Below are positions 59,045 to 59,062 of a stretch of DNA of 59,062 nucleotides, piece after piece. Position 1 is the first letter of the stretch, and each line of letters opens with the position of its first letter. Source of the DNA: an uncultured Clostridia bacterium (GTDB lineage Bacteria > Bacillota > Clostridia > Oscillospirales > Acutalibacteraceae); contig CANQGT010000012.1 in the NCBI GenBank assembly GCA_947623505.1, forward strand, positions 1-59,062, in the 5' to 3' direction. A program made the position numbers and the translations under genes. The notes under the pieces were generated by a model, which worked only from the letters and a program-made list of their open reading frames with translations, did not search any database and had not been told where the DNA came from.

Positions 59045-59062
59045 GGGATAAGAAAGAGAGCA

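Overview
The window looks like chromosome from a Gram-positive Clostridia bacterium, probably of the Oscillospiraceae/Ruminococcaceae type. The basis is strong AGGAGG ribosome binding sites, a T-box in front of thrS, RNase Y, an Asp23/DAK2/RecG cluster, a PASTA receptor, PhoP-type boxes, several lipobox lipoproteins, a type I dockerin on a cell-wall hydrolase and many glycoside hydrolases. Assignment below family level is not possible by reading alone.

Layout. 1-1000: an AT-rich acetyltransferase gene beside tRNA-Gln, whose 3' end is partly duplicated 147 bp away. 1.1-7.6 kb (+): housekeeping run of ymdB, a solute-binding lipoprotein, asp23, a DAK2/FakA-like kinase and recG, closed by a strong terminator and followed by a decayed LicD-like fragment. 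8.1-13.0 kb: a PASTA receptor with a degenerate kinase domain (-), divergent from a YhaM-like nuclease, prmA and an alpha/beta hydrolase (+). 13.0-16.5 kb: an accessory patch holding an NlpC/P60-like dockerin protein behind an attenuator-like leader RNA, bracketed by clusters of palindromic repeats (including three 136-137 bp MITE-like units) and an IS transposase stub. 16.5-24 kb: T-box/thrS (-), RNase Y and a Dabb protein (+), then ECF sigma factor, membrane partner and serpin lipoprotein (-), and an internally deleted Na+ symporter gene.

24-47 kb is mainly carbohydrate and ester metabolism: two esterases with a DUF1349 protein, a FucO-like dehydrogenase, GH36, a GH2 plus DUF5107/TPR pair facing an AraC regulator, a TetR-controlled operon (Fe-alcohol dehydrogenase, cyclophilin-like lipoprotein, carboxymuconolactone decarboxylase-cupin), a GH95 lipoprotein, a lipase, a GH43 and a membrane-anchored PIG-L deacetylase. 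No sugar-transporter genes lie beside these enzymes. The set suggests growth on acetylated, fucosylated and galactosylated plant or host glycans, which is inference.

47-53 kb (-) is the phosphate module pstSCAB-phoB-phoR, without phoU and with PhoP-like direct repeats upstream of pstS. 53.5-59 kb holds a membrane-anchored polysaccharide deacetylase preceded by an overlapping 13-codon ORF, a MATE exporter, a CmpB-type membrane protein, an HD-domain protein and an EamA transporter.

The best candidates for undescribed biology are the leader RNA of the dockerin hydrolase (a long P1 stem beginning at the predicted transcription start, with an intrinsic terminator just before the ribosome binding site), the PASTA pseudokinase with its own structured leader, the TetR operon with two matched palindromic operators, and the MITE-like repeats.
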